From Actinomycetota bacterium (lineage in GTDB: Bacteria; Actinomycetota; Acidimicrobiia; Acidimicrobiales; Microtrichaceae), in assembly GCA_016870275.1 (NCBI GenBank), contig VGBZ01000018.1, positions 1 to 46,008 on the forward strand: DNA of 46,008 bases, read 5' to 3'. Positions 1-9,171 of this stretch are shown one piece after another. How positions within the stretch are numbered: position 1 is the first letter of the stretch; each line of letters starts with the position of its first letter. The notes beneath the pieces were generated by a model. It was not told where the DNA came from and made no database searches. It saw nothing but the letters and a program-made list of their open reading frames with translations. The translations under genes were made by a program, and so were the position numbers.

Positions 1-985
<985 letters not shown>

Positions 986-1056
986 TCACCCTCATCGAAG
1001 TTCGTGCTCGCTATGAAGTCCTCGGGGCCGTTCGGCCGTGCGAGTTGACAACAGAT

Positions 1057-1174
<118 letters not shown>

Positions 1175-1180
1175 TCTCCG

Positions 1181-1220
1181 ACGTGGGAGGGGCTCCGGCC
1201 CCTCCCACGTCTGCTTTCTG
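1181..1220 (+). terminator. Terminator of the rRNA operon
   Basis: Perfect 13-bp inverted repeat, 1181-1193 against 1198-1210, closing a 4-nt TCCG loop and followed by a pyrimidine-rich tract (CTGCTTTCTG). It starts just after the 5S 3' end, so it should end the rRNA transcript. Confidence 0.9.
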
Positions 1221-1285
1221 GCCCCTGATGTGGCCGCACGGATTGCGCCAGGCCAATCGCCGCCGTTACGGCACAGTGGAGCACC

Positions 1286-2752
1286 ATGAACTCAGGAGAG
1301 GACCGAGAGGACGACGAGAGGTCGAGTGGCGCCGACCGGTCGCACGGTTCGGAGTCGGGGAGACCCCGGCGGTCGCCTCGGGCGAGCGGAACGGGGCGCA
1401 CGGACAGCAGTGGCTCGTCGAGCCGGCCCCCGGCGGGTCGTTCCGGCAGTGGCGCAACCTCTCGTGGCGGCGGCGGCGGTGATCGCCGCAACGACCGTGT
1501 TGATCGCCGCCCGGCGGGTCGTTCCGGCAGTGGGGCAACCTCTCGTGGCGGCGGCGGCGGTGGTGGCCGCAACGACCGTGTTGATCGCCGCCCGGCGGGT
1601 CGTTCCGGCAGTGGGGCAACCTCTCGTGGCGGCGGCGGTGGTGATCGCCGCCCGGCGGGTCGTTCCGGCAGTGGGGCAACCTCTCGTGGCGGCGGCGGTG
1701 GTGATCGCCGCCCGGCGGGTCGTTCCGGCAGTGGCGCAACCTCCCGTGGCGGCGGCGGCGGCGGTGATCGCCGCAACGACCGCAGCGATCGCCGCCCGGC
1801 GGGTCGTTCCGGCAGTGGGGCAACCTCTCGTGGCGGCGGCGGTGATCGCCGCAACGACCGCAGCGATCGCCGCCCGGCGGGTCGTTCCGGCAGTGGGGCA
1901 ACCTCTCGTGGCGGCGGCGGTGATCGCCGCAATGACCGCAGCGATCGCTCGTCGTCTCGTGGCGGCGCCGCTCAGCGACGGCCCGGTCGCCCGGACTGGC
2001 CGGAGCGGCGTCCTCCAGACCCGAATCGACCCCCGGCTCGGCCACCCCGGCCGACTGAGATCTGGATCGACGAGGGTCGAACCGGCTCTGCGGATTCAGC
2101 GACCCCGTCCCCCCACCGTCACCAGCGTCCCGTGAACGTGGACATCCCCGAACTCACCAACCTGGTGGGAGCGAAGGCCGCCGAACGACTCGAGCAGGAA
2201 CTCGGGCGGGCGGCCCGCGACTTCGCCGACGAGCGCTACGGAGACGCCCGGCGCAGGGCCAAGAAGGTGCTCGCTGAGGTTCCCGATCTCCCGGAGGCCC
2301 GCGAGCTCCTCGGGCTGTGCCAGTACCGGCTCGGTCGCTGGTCCGACGCAGCAAAGGAGCTCGAACGCTTCACCAGCGAGACCGGTTCACTCGAGCAGGC
2401 ACCGGTCCTCGCCGACTGCTACCGGGCCCTCGGTCGTCACGATCGGGTGGACGAGATCTGGAGAGACCTCGCTGCCGGCGAGGAGTCACCTGAAGTCCGC
2501 ACTGAGGGCCGGATCGTTGCGGCTGGATCGCTGGCTGATCGCAGCGAGCTCGCCTCTGCTGTTCGTCTGCTCGGCGACGGATTTCGCTGGCCTCGAGCAC
2601 CCCGCGAGTACCACTTCCGGCGGGCCTACGCACTCGCAGATCTCTACGAGCGGGCCGCCGAGGTACCTCGAGCCCGCACCTGGTTCCTCCGGATCGCCGC
2701 CGCCGACTCGACCTACCTCGATGTGGTCGAGCGGATCGACGCACTCGGCTGA
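1286..2752 (+). CDS. TPR-repeat protein with Arg/Gly-rich low-complexity N-terminus
   Basis: 488 aa. Residues about 1-47 are charged; about 48-225 consist of seven near-identical copies of a PAGRSGSGATSRGGGG-type unit, some followed by DRRNDRSDR-like tails. After a Pro/Arg linker, residues about 290-488 are helical, with tetratricopeptide-like repeats (AKKVLAEVPDLPEARELLG, then WSDAAKELERF). This layout fits the actinobacterial TPR protein upstream of the HAD phosphatase-tlyA-nadK block (Rv1691 position in M. tuberculosis); its function is not established. The basic, glycine-rich N-terminus would be disordered and could bind RNA, which is inference. ATG start has GGAG 4 nt upstream, a short spacing. 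All reading frames stay open across the repeats; this one is chosen because it alone runs into the TPR domain. Converges on the aldolase gene, 28 bp away. Confidence 0.85.
   Translation: MNSGEDREDDERSSGADRSHGSESGRPRRSPRASGTGRTDSSGSSSRPPAGRSGSGATSRGGGGGDRRNDRVDRRPAGRSGSGATSRGGGGGGGRNDRVDRRPAGRSGSGATSRGGGGGDRRPAGRSGSGATSRGGGGGDRRPAGRSGSGATSRGGGGGGDRRNDRSDRRPAGRSGSGATSRGGGGDRRNDRSDRRPAGRSGSGATSRGGGGDRRNDRSDRSSSRGGAAQRRPGRPDWPERRPPDPNRPPARPPRPTEIWIDEGRTGSADSATPSPHRHQRPVNVDIPELTNLVGAKAAERLEQELGRAARDFADERYGDARRRAKKVLAEVPDLPEARELLGLCQYRLGRWSDAAKELERFTSETGSLEQAPVLADCYRALGRHDRVDEIWRDLAAGEESPEVRTEGRIVAAGSLADRSELASAVRLLGDGFRWPRAPREYHFRRAYALADLYERAAEVPRARTWFLRIAAADSTYLDVVERIDALG
1428..1947. repeat. Coding tandem repeat, seven copies of a 60-81 bp unit
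   Basis: Seven copies of a unit beginning CGGCGGGTCGTTCCGGCAGT. Three length classes are visible: copies 3 and 4 lack the NDR-encoding tail, and the GGC run varies in length, always by whole codons. The near identity at base level points to recent expansion by slippage or unequal exchange. There are no unique spacers, so it is not a CRISPR array. Confidence 0.9.
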
Positions 2753-2780
2753 GTGGCGCCCGGCCCCGAGGTGAGCGACC

Positions 2781-3686
2781 TCAGGTAGCCGACGCCGCAG
2801 CGATGCTCGCAATGGTCGCATCGAGTGTGGCGTTGAACTCGTCGTCGGACTGCTGGGCGGTCAGCCCCTCGGTCAGTGCACGGCTGAAGCTGGCAATCAC
2901 ACCGTGGTTCTCGGCGAGGAGTCGATTGGACTCCTCCCGGCTGTACCCGCCGGAGAGCGCCACGACCCGCAGCACCCTGTCGTCCGCCACGAAATCCGCG
3001 TAGAAGTCGGCGACGGAGGGAAGTGTGAGCTTCAACATGATCGGGGCATCGGCGCTCACATCGGCGAGGTGGTCGGCGATCGAGGAGCGGAGCAGTTCCT
3101 CCGCCTCTGCCTTGTCGGGAGCGTTGATGTCGACCTCGGGTTCGATGATCGGCACGAGGCCAGCGGCGATGATCTTCTGGGCGACCTCGAACTGCTGGTC
3201 GACGACGGCTGCGACACCAGCGGCGTTCGCTCCCTTGATGACCGATCGCATCTTCGTCCCGAACACCCCGGCTTCGACCGCCCGACCGAGCAGGTCATCG
3301 AGCCCGTCGTTGGGCTTCATCACCTGAGCGTCGTCCGCCTCGTCGGCGAGACCCTTGTCGACCTTCAGGAACGGAACCACGCCCTTCTCGGCCCAGAGGT
3401 ACGTCGAGGTGGGAACGCCGTTGATGTCGCGGTCCATCGTCTGCTCGAAGAGGATGGCCCCGACGACCCGCTCGCCGTTGAACGCCGGGCTCGTGATGAT
3501 CCGTGAACGCATCTGATGGATGAGGTCGAACATCTCGGCGTCGCCGTTGTATTCGGTCTCCTCGATGCCGTACAGGCGAAGCGCCTTGGGGGTGCTACCG
3601 CCGCTCTGGTCGAGCGCAGCGATGAAGCCGTGCCCCTCCCGGATCTTGTCCGACTGCGCAGCGGTCTCAGGCGTTGGATCAGCCAT
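2781..3686 (-). CDS. fda: Class I fructose-bisphosphate aldolase
   Basis: 301 aa, resembling the bacterial class I aldolase of S. aureus (Fda) along its whole length: GFIAALDQSGGSTPKAL (about 20-36), GAILFEQTMDRD (76-87), FGTKMRS (142-148), GLVPIIEPEVDINA (176-189) and VVALSGGYSRE. The Schiff-base lysine should be K219 in MLKLTLP. It cleaves fructose 1,6-bisphosphate to DHAP and glyceraldehyde 3-phosphate without a metal, in the cytosol. Start is the ATG at 3686, 7 nt after a GGAG; an in-frame run continues upstream to 3938 but has no family similarity. Monocistronic, divergent from the HAD gene. Its place between the TPR and HAD genes interrupts the usual actinobacterial order. Confidence 0.95.
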   Translation of the reverse strand: MADPTPETAAQSDKIREGHGFIAALDQSGGSTPKALRLYGIEETEYNGDAEMFDLIHQMRSRIITSPAFNGERVVGAILFEQTMDRDINGVPTSTYLWAEKGVVPFLKVDKGLADEADDAQVMKPNDGLDDLLGRAVEAGVFGTKMRSVIKGANAAGVAAVVDQQFEVAQKIIAAGLVPIIEPEVDINAPDKAEAEELLRSSIADHLADVSADAPIMLKLTLPSVADFYADFVADDRVLRVVALSGGYSREESNRLLAENHGVIASFSRALTEGLTAQQSDDEFNATLDATIASIAAASAT

Positions 3687-3778
3687 GTCATCTCCTCGAG
3701 TCGTCTCTGACGAGGAGCATGGTCGCACACCCCGGGACCAGCAATCATCTTCGGGCCCGAGTGTGGGACGATGATCCG

Positions 3779-4558
3779 GTGCCGGACTGGGTGGTCGATC
3801 TCGACGGGGTCGTCTGGTTGGGCGCCGAGCCGGTTCCCGGGGCCGCCGAATCACTCTCCGGGCGTCTCGCACTGGGCGAACGAGTGGTGTTCTGTACGAA
3901 CAACTCCTCCGAACGGGGTCAGGACAAGGCCGCTGCACTCGTGTCCCACGGCCTGCCGAAGGGCGTCGAGGTCGTCACGTCCGCGGACGCCGTGGCCCGC
4001 CTCGTCGAGCCGTCCTGGAACGTGTTGTGCCTCGGCGGTCCGGGCCTGCGGGAGGCACTCCAGTCCGTCGGGGCATCAGTGGTCGACTCCGCCGAGGCGG
4101 ACACCGGTTCCTTCGACGCCGTCGTGGTCGGACTCGACCGTCAGTTGGACTACCACCGGATCGACAACGCTGCTCGTGCGGTGCGGAACGGGGCGCGATT
4201 GTTCGCCTCGAACACCGATTCGACCTTCCCCGACACCACGGGGCTGCGCCCTGGTTGCGGGGCGATCGTCGCCGCGGTGGCGACTGCATCCGGATCGTCG
4301 CCGATCGTCGCCGGGAAGCCAGAGGAGCCGATGGCGGACCTGTTGCGGGAACGCCTTCCCCGTGGCGGTGTCGTCGTCGGTGACCGGGCCGACACCGACG
4401 GTCGACTCGCTGAGCGACTGGGTTGGCCCTTCGTATTGGTCCTGAGCGGAGTCACCCGGCGCTCCGATCTCCCAGTCGACGTGCCCACGGCGTGCATCGC
4501 CGAGGACCTTCCCGCAGCGGTTCGTACGCTCGACAGCTGGTACCCGGGCTCCGTCTGA
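3779..4558 (+). CDS. HAD-IIA family phosphatase (NagD/phosphoglycolate phosphatase type)
   Basis: 259 aa. HAD motif I is VVDLDGVVWLG (nucleophile D7, acid/base D9), motif II TNNSS, the motif III lysine lies in AGKPEEPM and motif IV is VVGDRADTDG; the IIA cap sits between motifs II and III. The family dephosphorylates small phosphate esters. The same syntenic slot in M. tuberculosis (Rv1692) is a glycerol-3-phosphate phosphatase, so that or phosphoglycolate is the likeliest substrate. Start is uncertain: GTG 3779 puts motif I at the N-terminus as in relatives; GTG 3761 is in frame and would add six residues. No clear ribosome binding site for either. Confidence 0.88.
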   Translation: MPDWVVDLDGVVWLGAEPVPGAAESLSGRLALGERVVFCTNNSSERGQDKAAALVSHGLPKGVEVVTSADAVARLVEPSWNVLCLGGPGLREALQSVGASVVDSAEADTGSFDAVVVGLDRQLDYHRIDNAARAVRNGARLFASNTDSTFPDTTGLRPGCGAIVAAVATASGSSPIVAGKPEEPMADLLRERLPRGGVVVGDRADTDGRLAERLGWPFVLVLSGVTRRSDLPVDVPTACIAEDLPAAVRTLDSWYPGSV

Positions 4559-4578
4559 GGCTCGCGGCGGTCCGTCGT

Positions 4579-4584
4579 TAGGCT
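4579..4584 (+). promoter_or_regulatory. -10 box (TAGGCT), leaderless start of tlyA
   Basis: TAGGCT, then 6 nt, then the tlyA GTG. No Shine-Dalgarno sequence fits in the gap, so transcription should start at or next to the start codon. One of eleven such boxes in this window. Confidence 0.65.
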
Positions 4585-4590
4585 CGGCCG

Positions 4591-5439
4591 GTGCGGCGTC
4601 GCCTTGATCTCGAGCTGGTACGGCGGGGTCTGGCGTCCTCACAAACCTCAGCACAGGAGCTCATCGCCAGGGGTGCAGTCACCGTATCGGGAGCCACGGC
4701 GGACAAGCCTGCGCGGCTGGTGGACCCCGGTGAGCCGGTCCTCGTCGTGGGGGAGCCACCCCGCTTCGTCTCACGTGGAGGCCTCAAGCTCGCGGCAGCG
4801 CTCGACCGGATCGATCTCCCCCTCGAGGGATCGGAGGTGCTCGACGCCGGTGCCTCGACTGGCGGATTCACCGACTGCCTCATCCAGCGTGGTGTCGCCC
4901 TCGTGGTGGCAGTCGACGTCGGTCACGGCCAGTTGCACGAGCGCCTGCGTGTCGACGAGCGGGTCGTGGTGCTCGAGCGGACGAACATCCGTGATCTCCC
5001 CCCGTTCGGGCTTCCGACCGATGACGGCGGTGTCGATGGGGTGGTGGCGGACCTGTCGTTCATCTCGTTGCTGACCGTGCTCCCGGCCCTGCACAGCCAG
5101 CTCCGAACGCCGGGTTGGATGGTGGTGTTGGTCAAGCCGCAGTTCGAGGCGGGTCGAGCGGTCGTCGACCGGGCAGCCGGCGTGGTCCGGGATCCATCGG
5201 TCTGGTCCGAGGTGCTCGGACGTGTCTCGGATGCGCTCACGGCCGCTGGAGGGTCCATCATGGACATCGTGGAATCCCCCGTGAGAGGCGCAGCCGGCAA
5301 CGTCGAGTTCCTGATCGCAGCTCGATTCACCCACCACCACTCCGCTCCCGGGTCGGCTGCAGCGGGGACCGTCAGCGAGCTGATTGACGAAGCGGTCGAG
5401 TCGGCGACGACTCGGTGGATCGACCGGGGCGAGCCGTGA
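4591..5439 (+). CDS. tlyA: TlyA family 2'-O-cytidine rRNA methyltransferase (hemolysin A)
   Basis: 282 aa. An N-terminal S4 RNA-binding domain (about 1-60, LDLELVRRGLASS) is joined through RFVSRGGLKL to a Rossmann-like FtsJ/RrmJ methyltransferase with LDAGASTGGFTDCL as the SAM motif and VVADLSFISL (about 150-160) and VKPQFEAG later. TlyA enzymes methylate C1920 of 23S rRNA and in mycobacteria also C1409 of 16S rRNA, giving capreomycin sensitivity. The C1920 equivalent is present at position 6 of this window. GTG start; the stop overlaps the nadK start as GTGA. Confidence 0.96.
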   Translation: MRRRLDLELVRRGLASSQTSAQELIARGAVTVSGATADKPARLVDPGEPVLVVGEPPRFVSRGGLKLAAALDRIDLPLEGSEVLDAGASTGGFTDCLIQRGVALVVAVDVGHGQLHERLRVDERVVVLERTNIRDLPPFGLPTDDGGVDGVVADLSFISLLTVLPALHSQLRTPGWMVVLVKPQFEAGRAVVDRAAGVVRDPSVWSEVLGRVSDALTAAGGSIMDIVESPVRGAAGNVEFLIAARFTHHHSAPGSAAAGTVSELIDEAVESATTRWIDRGEP

Positions 5440-6275
5440 GTTCCTTCTCGCTGTTCCTCCGTCCGAACGGAGCGGACGACGTGGGCCGTCTCGTCGCCGA
5501 CTGGCTCGTCGACCGTGGCCACGAGGTCCGGCTGCTGGCGGATTCGGCTGCGGCGATCGATCGCGGGAGTCTCGCCTCGACCTCGACGGAGTTCGTTCGT
5601 GGCGCAGATCTGATGGTGAGTCTCGGTGGCGACGGAACGATGTTGCGTGCCGCAGCCCTGGCCTCGGTCGAGGACGTTCCGGTCCTCGGGGTCAACCTCG
5701 GTGATCTCGGGTACCTCACAGCTGTCGAGCCCGACGGGGCCATCGTGGCGCTCAAGCGCTTCCTCGCCGGTTCCTACGAGATCGAGGAGCGGATGCGACT
5801 GTCCGTGGAGGTGTCCGGCCAAACGGGGCTGCCGAGCGCCCTCAACGAGATCGTGATCGAGAAGGCCGGTACGGGTCAGACGGTACGTCTCGATGTCAGC
5901 CTCGACGGAGAGATCTTCACGTCGTACGTGGCCGACGGTCTGATTCTCGCCACGCCGACGGGCTCGACGGCCTACTCGTTCTCGAGTCGGGGTCCCATCC
6001 TGGATCCGGAACTCCGGGCGATCGTCACGACGCCGGTCGCCGCCCACATGCTCTTCGACCGCTCCATGGTGCTGAGCGCCGACTGTCAGGTCAGCGCCGT
6101 GGTCGCCGGAGACCGCGGCGCCCAGGTCAGCATCGACGGCAGCGCCGTGTGTGAGATCGCGCCCGGAGGCTCACTCACGTGTCGTGGCGCCGATCGGGCC
6201 ACCCGTCTGGTGACGTTCGCCAACCGCAACTTCCATCAGGTGCTCCGATCCAAACTGGCCCTCGAGGACCGCTGA
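5436..6275 (+). CDS. nadK: NAD kinase
   Basis: 279 aa from the GTG that overlaps the tlyA stop by 4 nt. It phosphorylates NAD to NADP using ATP or polyphosphate. Motifs: GGDGT at 64-68 in MVSLGGDGTMLRAA, GVNLGDLGYLT, LNEIVIEK (NE motif) and the glycine-rich ATPTGSTAYSFSSRGPI, all in family order; length normal. The gene sits between tlyA and recN as in other actinobacteria. Translational coupling to tlyA is inferred from the overlap. Confidence 0.97.
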   Translation: MSSFSLFLRPNGADDVGRLVADWLVDRGHEVRLLADSAAAIDRGSLASTSTEFVRGADLMVSLGGDGTMLRAAALASVEDVPVLGVNLGDLGYLTAVEPDGAIVALKRFLAGSYEIEERMRLSVEVSGQTGLPSALNEIVIEKAGTGQTVRLDVSLDGEIFTSYVADGLILATPTGSTAYSFSSRGPILDPELRAIVTTPVAAHMLFDRSMVLSADCQVSAVVAGDRGAQVSIDGSAVCEIAPGGSLTCRGADRATRLVTFANRNFHQVLRSKLALEDR

Positions 6276-6322
6276 TCCCCACCGAACGGCCGACCGGCCC
6301 CGATCGAGCCGGGGTCGTCCTC

Positions 6323-6328
6323 TACGCT
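6323..6328 (+). promoter_or_regulatory. -10 box (TACGCT) before recN
   Basis: TACGCT 9 nt before the recN ATG, in the 62-nt nadK-recN gap. Same architecture as the other leaderless starts, with the longest spacer of the set. Confidence 0.5.
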
Positions 6329-6337
6329 TCGCTCACG

Positions 6338-7963
6338 ATGTTGGTCGAGCTCGCTGTCAGGGACCTGGGCGTGATCGAGTCGGCCCGAATCACCCTCCCT
6401 GAAGGAGCCACGGCTCTGACCGGCGAGACCGGAGCGGGCAAGACGATGCTCGTGGAGGCGATCTCACTGCTCTGCGGCGCACGGGCCGACCCGCAGTGTG
6501 TCCGACCCGGATCCGATGAGTCGGTTGTCGAGGCGCTCTTCGTCGTCCGAGCCGGGGGGGCGTCGGCCGACGAGGAACTCGTGTTGCGTCGGGTCGTGCC
6601 CGTCGACGGCCGGTCCCGGGCCTACATCAACGACTCGCTCGTCCCAGCTGGTCGACTCGCCGAGGTGGCCCTCGACCTCGTGGAGATCCACGGGCAGCAC
6701 TCCCAGCAGGGCCTCCTGTCCGCCGGGGCACAGCGTGCGGTACTGGATCGTTACGCCAGGATCGACACCACCGGACTGGACCTCGCTCAGTCCGACGTCC
6801 GCCGTCTGCGTCGTGAGGTGGACGACCTCGGGGGCGACGCGGAGGTCCGGCGCCGTGAGCTCGAACTGCTCCGCCACGAGGTCGCCGAGATCGAGGCCGC
6901 CGGCGTCGTCGAGGGTGAGGACCAGCGTCTCGAGGAGGAAGAGGACCTTCTCGACGGTGCAGTGGAGCACCGGGCTGCGGCCGATCGCACCCTGGCATCA
7001 CTCTCCGACGATGCGGGAATCCTCGACCAACTCGCGCGCGCTGAGGTCGATCTCGGATCTCGGAGCCCGTTGGCCTCGACCGCCGAGCGTCTCACGCAGC
7101 TCAGAATCGAACTCGATGAGGTCTCAGCGGATCTCCGGCGGCAGGCCGAGGCGATCGAGGTCGATGATGTACGCCTCGACGCAGTCCGGCTCCGACGTGC
7201 GCAGCTCTCCGGCCTGCGGCGCCGCTACGGAAGCGACGAAGCGGCGATCATCGACCACGCACGCCGGTGCCACGAGCGCATCGTGGAAATCGAAGCTGCC
7301 ACCGCTCGTGCCTCGGTGGTCTCTGCTGAGTTGCAGTCGGCCTCCGATCGACTCGATGCCGAGGCCCACGCAGTGGGGTCGCGCCGCCGGGCTGCGGCCG
7401 ACACCCTCGCCGAGGAGTTGGCTGAGCAGCTCCAACGACTGGCGCTCCCGTCGGCCCAGGTCGTCATCGCCGTGTCGGACGACAGTGCGCTGCCCGGAGC
7501 CGGTTCGCACGTCGAGGTGCGCATCGCCACCAATCCCGGAATGGACCCCGCACCCCTGGCGAAGGTGGCCTCCGGGGGAGAGCTGAGCCGAGTCATGCTC
7601 GCCCTGCGCCTGATCGGCTCGGGTGGCCCACCGACCATGATCTTCGACGAGGTTGACGCCGGGATCGGCGGTGCGGCGGCCAACGCCGTGGCCGATGCTC
7701 TGCGGGCCGTGGCAGAGGATCACCAGGTGCTCCTGGTGACACACCTGGCGCAGATCGCTGCGGTGGCTGACGAGCACATCCTCGTGGTCAAGAACGCAGA
7801 TGACCATCGGACCACGACCGAGGTGCACCCTCTCGATCAGGATCAACGGATCGTCGAGATCGCTCGGATGCTCTCGGGCGACTCCGACTCCTCCGTGGCC
7901 CGCCAGCACGCCGAGGAACTTCTCGTCGGTCGACTGACCTCGCCTCGGGACAGCTCCCGGTGA
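6338..7963 (+). CDS. recN: DNA repair protein RecN
   Basis: 541 aa SMC-like ATPase for double-strand break repair. Walker A GETGAGKT at 29-36; a long Arg/Glu-rich coiled coil (about 150-370); ABC signature ASGGELSRVMLAL and Walker B TMIFDEVDAGIGG near the C-terminus, then LLVTHLAQIAA. The start is ATG 6338, since MLVELAVRDLGVIE is the canonical RecN N-terminus; the 53 in-frame residues upstream belong to antiparallel codon space over nadK. Its stop overlaps the steA GTG (GTGA), so the two are probably co-translated. Confidence 0.96.
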   Translation: MLVELAVRDLGVIESARITLPEGATALTGETGAGKTMLVEAISLLCGARADPQCVRPGSDESVVEALFVVRAGGASADEELVLRRVVPVDGRSRAYINDSLVPAGRLAEVALDLVEIHGQHSQQGLLSAGAQRAVLDRYARIDTTGLDLAQSDVRRLRREVDDLGGDAEVRRRELELLRHEVAEIEAAGVVEGEDQRLEEEEDLLDGAVEHRAAADRTLASLSDDAGILDQLARAEVDLGSRSPLASTAERLTQLRIELDEVSADLRRQAEAIEVDDVRLDAVRLRRAQLSGLRRRYGSDEAAIIDHARRCHERIVEIEAATARASVVSAELQSASDRLDAEAHAVGSRRRAAADTLAEELAEQLQRLALPSAQVVIAVSDDSALPGAGSHVEVRIATNPGMDPAPLAKVASGGELSRVMLALRLIGSGGPPTMIFDEVDAGIGGAAANAVADALRAVAEDHQVLLVTHLAQIAAVADEHILVVKNADDHRTTTEVHPLDQDQRIVEIARMLSGDSDSSVARQHAEELLVGRLTSPRDSSR

Positions 7964-9171
7964 CGGGGATCTTCCGACGGCGTCGGGACGCTGACCTCGA
8001 GGTTGCACACGGCCCGGGTGCGAGTGGAGTGGCGCGGCTCGGCCGGCGTACCAAGGAGCTCGTGGCGGTCCTGTTGCCCGGGGAGATCGCCGTCATCGAT
8101 CACGAGGATCTCGACCGTCTCGCAGCCGAGGCGCTCGTGCGTTGCGAACCGGCTGCAGTCCTGAACGCAGCATGCTCCTCGACGGGCCACTATCCGAACG
8201 AGGGTCCGCTGGTGCTGCTCGCTGCGGGCATTCCGCTCGTCGACGACCTCGGCAGCGACCTGTTCTCGAAGATCAGCGACGGAGACACACTCCTCGTTGA
8301 GGGCGGCCGGGTGGCCGTTGCCGACCGTCCGGAGGTGACGATCGCCGAGGGCGTCCGCCAGAGCACCGCTGCGGTTCGAGCCGTTCACCTTCAAAGCCGC
8401 TCGAACATGCGTGGCGCCCTGAACGACTTCGTCGAGAACACCGTTGAGTACATCGGCGAGAACCGGGACATCCTCGATGACGAACTCGATGTTCCCGACC
8501 TCGGGCTCGACTGGCACGGGCGCCAGGTTCTGCTCGTGGTCCGAGGGAACGACTATCGCGACGACCTCGGACTGCTGCGACAGACCGGCTACGTCCGGGA
8601 GGTCCGTCCCGTCCTGCTCGCCGTCGACGGCGGGGCAGACGCCCTCCTCGAGATGGGGATGCGCCCGGAGGTCATCGTCGGCGACATGGATTCCGTGTCC
8701 GACGAGGCGCTCCGATGCGGAGCTCGCCTCGTGGTCCACGGTTACCGTGACGGCGGTGCACCCGGGGCGCTCCGGCTCGAGCGGCTGGGACTCGACCACG
8801 AGGTGTTCACGGCGTCCGGTACCAGTGAGGACATCGCCATGCTGCTCGCCTACGGGCTCGGGGCCGACCTGATCGTGGCCGTGGGGACCCACTCGTCCAT
8901 GGTCGACTTCCTCGACAAGGGCCGCGCCGGGATGGCGTCGACCATGCTGACCCGGATGAAGGTTGGTCCCGTGCTCGTCGACGCCAAGGGCGTGAGTCGG
9001 CTCTACCAGGGCCGGGTCCGCAAGCGTGACCTCCTCGTTCTGGTGCTCTCGGCACTGTTCGCAATGGCTGTGGTCGTGGCGATCAGCGAGCCGATTCGGC
9101 TCCTGATCCGTGCCAACTGGGTGCTCCTCACGGGGGTGCTCACGGGTGCGCTCGCCGGGTGGTCCCCGTGA
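7960..9171 (+). CDS. steA: SteA-like cytokinetic protein, thiamine-pyrophosphokinase fold
   Basis: 403 aa. The middle contains a thiamine-pyrophosphokinase-like segment (AVDGGADALLEMGMRPEVI then GDMDSVSDEAL, about 215-250). The C-terminus carries two hydrophobic segments (about 350-370 and 384-402), so it is membrane-anchored. In Corynebacterium, SteA acts with SteB in cell division and daughter-cell separation, and the pair sits between recN and pyrG as here. The function here is inferred from family and position; kinase activity is unproven in the family. GTG start overlapping the recN stop. Confidence 0.88.
   Translation: MTGIFRRRRDADLEVAHGPGASGVARLGRRTKELVAVLLPGEIAVIDHEDLDRLAAEALVRCEPAAVLNAACSSTGHYPNEGPLVLLAAGIPLVDDLGSDLFSKISDGDTLLVEGGRVAVADRPEVTIAEGVRQSTAAVRAVHLQSRSNMRGALNDFVENTVEYIGENRDILDDELDVPDLGLDWHGRQVLLVVRGNDYRDDLGLLRQTGYVREVRPVLLAVDGGADALLEMGMRPEVIVGDMDSVSDEALRCGARLVVHGYRDGGAPGALRLERLGLDHEVFTASGTSEDIAMLLAYGLGADLIVAVGTHSSMVDFLDKGRAGMASTMLTRMKVGPVLVDAKGVSRLYQGRVRKRDLLVLVLSALFAMAVVVAISEPIRLLIRANWVLLTGVLTGALAGWSP

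Noticed and set aside
1428-1947. Regular repeats that could suggest a CRISPR array
   Set aside because: Units are contiguous, coding and without unique spacers; all length changes are multiples of three.
2768-2782. Short hairpin GAGGT/ACCTC as a bidirectional terminator between the TPR and aldolase genes
   Set aside because: Only five base pairs, no T tract on either side, and it covers the aldolase stop codon.
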